NCBI GenBank assembly: GCA_943372515.1
Contig: CALRYY010000150.1
Span: 1 to 8,848 of the forward strand
Length of the DNA stretch: 8,848 bases
Source: RAM1 sp943372515
Lineage (GTDB): Bacteria > Pseudomonadota > Gammaproteobacteria > Burkholderiales > Burkholderiaceae_C
Direction of reading: 5' to 3'
Below, one piece after another: positions 5,822 through 8,848 of the stretch (the first letter of the stretch is position 1; each line of letters begins with the position of its first letter). Under the pieces are notes generated by a model, which had not been told where the DNA came from, did no database searches, and saw only the letters and a program-made list of their open reading frames with translations. A program made the translations under genes and the position numbers.

Positions 5822-6751
5822 ATGGTCCTGCTGCACCCGCCCACCGTTCGCGACTTCGACATCTTCACATCCATGCCGGGCAAGTACCGGCAGACCGGGG
5901 TGCGCAGCGACTGGGCCGACGCCAACCAGGGCGGCCGCCTGGCGGATTCATTCCTGGAAGGCCCGGTGGTAGACGCCACCGGCAACCTGTACGTGAGCGA
6001 CATCCCGTTCGGTCGCATCTTCCGTATTGACCCGCGCGGCGAATGGGAGCTGGTCGCACAGTGGGACGGAGAGCCCAACGGCATGAAGTTCCTGTCGGCG
6101 CGCGAGCTGGTCGTCACTGACTACAAGAACGGCCTGATGGCCGTGGACATCACCAGCGGTGCCGTGCGCCCCTACCTGACGCGGCGCAACAGCGAGCGGT
6201 TCAAGGGCGTCAACGACCTGGTGTTCGACCGCCAGGGCAACCTGTACTTCACCGACCAGGGCCAGACCGGCCTGCACGACCCGACGGGCCGCGTGTACCG
6301 CCTGCGCCCGGGCGGCCAGCTGGACCTGTTGCTGTCCAACGTGCCCAGCCCCAACGGCATCGTGCTGTCGGGCGACGAGCGCTTTCTGTATGTGGCCGCC
6401 ACCCGCGGCAACTGCGTGTGGCGCATGCCGCTGCTGCCCGACGGCAGCGTGGCCAAGGCCGGCCAGTTCTTCACGTCCCATGGCCCCAGCGGCCCCGATG
6501 GCCTGGGCCTGGATGAAGGCGGGCGCCTGCTGGTGGCCAACCCGGGCCTGGGCTGCGTGTGGGTGCTCGACCGCTTTGCCGAGCCTGAGCAAGTGCTGCG
6601 CGGCGAGCGCGGCGCGTCGCTGACCAACGTGGCGTTTGGCGGGGCCGACCGGCGAACGCTCTACTGCACGGATTCAACGCATGGGACCGTGCTGCGCGCG
6701 CAGATGACGCAAGCCGGTGCACCGCTACCCGTGCCGCATCAAATAGCCTGA
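5822..6751 (+). CDS. SMP-30/gluconolactonase/LRE-family lactonase
   Basis: The 309-residue protein is a six-bladed beta-propeller of the SMP-30/gluconolactonase type, with repeated blade strands such as GNLYVSDI, GNLYFTDQG and RLLVANPG. The metal-site residues can be aligned with SMP-30: E46 (LEGP), N131 (KGVNDLVF), N178 (SPNGIVLS) and D226 (GPDGLGLD). The family hydrolyses sugar and other lactones to hydroxy acids using a divalent metal. There is no signal peptide, so it acts in the cytoplasm. It is the last gene of the operon, 18 nt after the second binding protein, with no clear Shine-Dalgarno, so coupling to the upstream gene is likely. The N-terminal part, with WADANQGG before the first blade, is an extension relative to SMP-30. 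The natural lactone is unknown. Confidence 0.88.
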   Translation: MVLLHPPTVRDFDIFTSMPGKYRQTGVRSDWADANQGGRLADSFLEGPVVDATGNLYVSDIPFGRIFRIDPRGEWELVAQWDGEPNGMKFLSARELVVTDYKNGLMAVDITSGAVRPYLTRRNSERFKGVNDLVFDRQGNLYFTDQGQTGLHDPTGRVYRLRPGGQLDLLLSNVPSPNGIVLSGDERFLYVAATRGNCVWRMPLLPDGSVAKAGQFFTSHGPSGPDGLGLDEGGRLLVANPGLGCVWVLDRFAEPEQVLRGERGASLTNVAFGGADRRTLYCTDSTHGTVLRAQMTQAGAPLPVPHQIA

Positions 6752-7710
6752 GACCTGCACAGCCGCTGCAGCAACAGCGGCCACCACCAGGTGAACCACA
6801 ACCCCGCCAGCAGGCCCCTCACCGCGTCGGCGACGACCTGAACCTGCTCGGGCTGCGGCTTCAACAGTGCGCCGGTGCCCAGCCAGAACGACGCAAACAC
6901 CGCAAAGCCCGGCACGAACCGCGCCAGCGCAGTGCGCAGGCCGGTGTAGCGCACAGGGAAGTCACGCAACGCGCTGGCGCCCAGCAGCATGCCCATCAGC
7001 AGCGAGATATCGCGCGCCAGGGACGTGATCTGCAGCGGCGCGATCTTCACATCGGGGTGCAGCGCGGCCGTCGCGACAGCCCATTCAACAGGCACCGTCC
7101 AGCGCGCTGCCATGGCCGATTGAAGTGCCAATGCCAAGCCCATCATGCTGAGCCAGCCGGCCAGCAGCAGCAGCCGTTGCGCCATCAGGCCGTGCGCCAG
7201 GAAGGCGCGGCACACCGGCCCCTCCACCCGGCAAAAGACCACGACCAGCGCCAGCCCCACGGCCAGGCCCGCCGCGATCTGGGACGGAAAGTGCACGCCG
7301 AAGTAAATGCGCGATACCGAGATGCCCGCGATCAACAGCAGGCAGGCCGCCCACCACCCCGGCCGCCGGGTGAACGACGCCAGCAAGCCCCAGAACGCCG
7401 CAGCCGACTGCGCGTGCCCCGACGGCATGCCCGCCGCCGTGTCGATCGAGCCCGTGTACAACCCGGGCCGCAACCAATAGGGCCGCGGCTCCAGGATGAC
7501 GATCTTCACCAGCGTGTTCAGGCAGCTGGACAGCAGCAGCAACGCCGACAGCCGCAACGCGTGCGACGGCGACACGCACCAGTAGGTAAAGGCAATCACT
7601 GCCATGTAGATCGCGCCGTAGCCCGCATTGCTGAACGCTGCCATCACGGGTTTGATCGCGGGGCCCCAGGCTTGCACAGCGCCCAGCAGGGAGTAGTCGA
7701 GTTCGGTCAT
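6739..7710 (-). CDS. PAP2-family membrane phosphatase, glucose-6-phosphatase-like motifs
   Basis: This 323-residue polytopic membrane protein carries the three phosphatase motifs: K69...R76-P77 followed by Y78-W79, PSGH (96-99) and SRIYFGVH (133-140). The usual third-motif Asp four residues after His140 is Gln144 (HFPSQIAAG). As I recall, eukaryotic glucose-6-phosphatase and dolichyl-diphosphate phosphatase also have Gln here, and glucose-6-phosphatase also has RPYW. H99 and H140 would be the acid and nucleophile. About eight hydrophobic segments are visible, including a C-terminal part (residues 180-323) beyond the minimal PAP2 core. Substrates of the family include undecaprenyl diphosphate, phosphatidate and sugar phosphates; which applies here is open. 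Its last 13 nt overlap the convergent lactonase gene. No strong Shine-Dalgarno precedes the ATG. Confidence 0.85.
   Translation of the reverse strand: MTELDYSLLGAVQAWGPAIKPVMAAFSNAGYGAIYMAVIAFTYWCVSPSHALRLSALLLLSSCLNTLVKIVILEPRPYWLRPGLYTGSIDTAAGMPSGHAQSAAAFWGLLASFTRRPGWWAACLLLIAGISVSRIYFGVHFPSQIAAGLAVGLALVVVFCRVEGPVCRAFLAHGLMAQRLLLLAGWLSMMGLALALQSAMAARWTVPVEWAVATAALHPDVKIAPLQITSLARDISLLMGMLLGASALRDFPVRYTGLRTALARFVPGFAVFASFWLGTGALLKPQPEQVQVVADAVRGLLAGLWFTWWWPLLLQRLCRSQAI
6762..6781. other. Small inverted repeat near the convergent SMP-30/PAP2 ends
   Basis: GCCGCTG (6762-6768) and CAGCGGC (6775-6781) form a 7-bp stem with a 6-nt loop, 11 nt past the lactonase stop and inside the 3' end of the phosphatase gene. 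It could help end the operon transcript, but there is no T tract and GC-rich coding DNA often contains such stems. Confidence 0.25.
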
Positions 7711-7834
7711 GGGGGCGGGTGTATTGGGTCGCGAAAGCCTAGTTCACAAGCCTGTGAGGCTGTCTCATGGTCTTGTCGGGGAATTCAAATTTTTTACCAA
7801 CTGACTTACTTTCAAGCGAATCAAAGGCTTTCTC
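7711..7834. promoter_or_regulatory. Divergent spacer with dyad and duplicated leader motif
   Basis: This 124-nt spacer separates the divergent PAP2 and AbrB-like genes and contains the most AT-rich stretch of the window (7781-7800). AGCCT-GTG-AGGCT (7749-7761) is a perfect 5-bp dyad, and AAGCCT also occurs at 7735-7740. A 14-nt direct repeat, AGGCTGTCTCATGG (7757-7770) and AGGCTTTCTCATGG (7825-7838), matches at 13 of 14 positions, and its second copy contains the AbrB-like start codon. Small AbrB-type antitoxins commonly autoregulate by binding such sites. No clear -35/-10 pair was found. Confidence 0.35.
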
Positions 7835-8062
7835 ATGGACACCGTCACGCTTTCCAGCAAGGGGCGACTGGTCATTCCCAAGGCCGTGCGCGAGCATCTG
7901 GGCGCCAAGGCCGGGTCAGTCTTTGCCGTGCGTTATGCCGACGGGGAACTCCACCTTAAACCTGTTGGGGCCCGGCCGACGACCTCACTGGATGAAGTGG
8001 CAGGGTTCCTGGCGCGCCGGCTGCTGCAAGACGACAGCGCACCACCGGTTACGGCGGCCTGA
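7835..8062 (+). CDS. AbrB/MazE/SpoVT-type small DNA-binding protein (VapB-like)
   Basis: This 75-residue protein is almost entirely one swapped-hairpin AbrB domain: TVTLSSKGRLVIPKAVREHLG (about residues 3-23) followed by AGSVFAVRYADGELHLKPV. Such domains form dimers that bind palindromic operators, and many are antitoxins of VapC or MazF toxins. The segment SLDEVAGFL (51-59) resembles the linker seen in VapB antitoxins, where an acidic toxin-binding tail normally follows; here the protein ends after PPVTAA, so the tail looks short or lost. No PIN-domain or MazF-like gene follows. The start ATG at 7835 has AAAGG at 7823-7827. It faces the convergent nucleotidyltransferase gene with 35 nt between the stops. 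It could be an orphan regulator or a relic antitoxin. Confidence 0.8.
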   Translation: MDTVTLSSKGRLVIPKAVREHLGAKAGSVFAVRYADGELHLKPVGARPTTSLDEVAGFLARRLLQDDSAPPVTAA

Positions 8063-8097
8063 GCTTTCTGATGAAACAGGCCGCCCCCTGCCAAATA

Positions 8098-8802
8098 TCA
8101 CTGACGCCCGAGCGCCTTGATGCGCCGCCACACCACGGCGGGCGCTTCGACCATCCCCATGTAGCCCATGCATTCCTGCAGACGATGCGGTTTGTCCTGC
8201 AGGTGCTGGATGGCCTTGGCCAGCGCGGTGCGGACGCTGTCGCCATAAGCCTGCGACGCCTTGGCCATGGCCTGCGCCAACAGCTCGCGTGACGGCTGCA
8301 TCATGGCCAGATCGATCAGGTCACGGCTGAACACGCTGGCGTCTGCCCACCGGTCCGCATTGGCCAGCAGTTTGCTGGCGGCCATATCCAGCGGCGTGAG
8401 GGTGGACACACCACAGAGGCGGTCTTCATCGGCCGGTGTGGCGAGTGCGATGCGCGCCTCGAACACGATCTCGAACTTGATGGACACCTCTTCGACCCGC
8501 AGCGCGGTGCGGATGCCGTACTGGTCCGCTCGCACTTCGCGCGTGCGCTCCAGCACGCAACCGGGTCGTGCGATGGACTGCAGGTCATCGGCGCCGGTGA
8601 GTTGCTGGCGCAGTTGCCGGTAACCGGCCTGGTCCGAGACCAGAAAGTCGATGTCCACCGATTCCCGGTATTCGCCATAGCGCAGCGCCATGGCCGTGCC
8701 GCCACCAAACAGGCAGTGGCAGGCGTCCAGCCTGCCGGGGTCAAGCATCAGCAGCACGGTGGCAATGCGGCGGTGGTGCGGGCGGTTAGGGCCTGTTAAC
8801 AC
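8098..8802 (-). CDS. AbiEii-like nucleotidyltransferase (type IV toxin superfamily)
   Basis: The 234-residue product (from GTG 8802) has the polymerase-beta-type nucleotidyltransferase signature: GGGT at 33-36, then D50-I-D52 in RESVDIDFLV. It also has AbiEii-type blocks IKFEIVFEA (108-116), LTPLDMAASKLLANADRW (135-152) and RDLIDLA (160-166). AbiEii and related MenA toxins transfer nucleotides and block growth; tRNA is the target for MenA. The cognate AbiEi antitoxin gene is not seen on the 5' side, though the window ends only 46 nt beyond. The N-terminus is uncertain: the GTG lies in the putative insertion-sequence end at 8789-8848, there is no Shine-Dalgarno in a normal position, and homologous-looking sequence starts around NRPHHRRIATVLL. 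The native start may have been replaced. A host housekeeping role is also possible. Confidence 0.75.
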   Translation of the reverse strand: MLTGPNRPHHRRIATVLLMLDPGRLDACHCLFGGGTAMALRYGEYRESVDIDFLVSDQAGYRQLRQQLTGADDLQSIARPGCVLERTREVRADQYGIRTALRVEEVSIKFEIVFEARIALATPADEDRLCGVSTLTPLDMAASKLLANADRWADASVFSRDLIDLAMMQPSRELLAQAMAKASQAYGDSVRTALAKAIQHLQDKPHRLQECMGYMGMVEAPAVVWRRIKALGRQ

Positions 8803-8848
8803 TATTTATGCCAGTGCGAACGTGGTTAAAACAGCGCCAATCAAGGCG
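8789..8848. mobile_element. Possible insertion-sequence end (window edge)
   Basis: The sequence GGGCCTGTTAACACT (8789-8803), preceded by TTA, resembles the terminal inverted repeats of IS4/IS5-type elements as I remember them, and base composition becomes more AT-rich from here to the edge. On the minus strand a frame open from the window edge reads ALIGAVLTTFALA and stops at TAA 8806-8808, a few bases inside the putative end, a typical position for a transposase C-terminus. The other end and any target duplication lie outside the window, so this is a suggestion only. Confidence 0.35.

Noticed and set aside
7057..7959. 300-codon plus-strand frame opposite the PAP2 gene
   Set aside because: The product is Arg/Gln/His-rich low-complexity sequence and conflicts with the PAP2 motifs and the AbrB-like gene.
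8063..8097. CAGG/CCTG mini-hairpin between the AbrB-like and nucleotidyltransferase stops as a terminator
   Set aside because: It has only a 4-bp stem and a weak T run; too little to call.
7767..8120. 117-codon frame starting at the upstream copy of the duplicated ATG motif
   Set aside because: It overlaps the AbrB-like gene out of frame, shows no family features and has no Shine-Dalgarno; the AbrB domain frame is clearly the real one.

Overview
The window comes from a high-GC proteobacterial chromosome, most likely a betaproteobacterium of the Comamonadaceae/Burkholderiales type (Acidovorax-like). The reasons are the strong G/C preference at third codon positions, an enteric-type CheY plus a CheZ phosphatase, and two orphan TctC ('Bug') solute-binding proteins, a family greatly expanded in Burkholderiales. 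The taxonomic call is inference from gene content, not from a database match.

Layout. (1) Positions 1-1139, + strand: the tail of an unidentified upstream gene, then cheY and cheZ, the distal end of a chemotaxis operon. (2) Positions 1142-1172: a compact double palindrome at the convergent junction, which also encodes the last residues of the next gene. (3) Positions 1150-2061, - strand: a LysR-type regulator, divergent from (4) a five-gene + strand operon at 2155-6751: tctC-like binding protein, RraA/HMG-aldolase-like protein, D-2-hydroxyacid dehydrogenase (GTG start, 4-nt overlap with the preceding stop), a second tctC-like binding protein and an SMP-30/gluconolactonase-family lactonase. 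(5) Positions 6739-7710, - strand: a polytopic PAP2-family phosphatase whose motifs resemble glucose-6-phosphatase; its 3' end overlaps that of the lactonase gene. (6) Positions 7711-8848: an accessory-looking patch with an AbrB/MazE (VapB-like) small protein without a visible toxin partner, a convergent AbiEii-like nucleotidyltransferase, and a possible insertion-sequence end at the right edge.

How the genes may work together. CheY and CheZ form the motor-output arm of chemotaxis: CheY-P binds the flagellar switch and CheZ removes the phosphate. The LysR-operon block looks like a small catabolic island for an organic acid or lactone. Periplasmic TctC proteins capture the acid, but the TctA/TctB membrane subunits are not here. 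The lactonase could open a lactone, the dehydrogenase could oxidise the 2-hydroxy acid to a 2-oxo acid, and the RraA-like protein could cleave a 4-hydroxy-2-oxo acid or decarboxylate it. The order is chemically coherent, but the substrate cannot be read from sequence. I saw no tRNA, rRNA, CRISPR array or riboswitch. The longest gene-free stretch is the 124-nt divergent spacer at 7711-7834.
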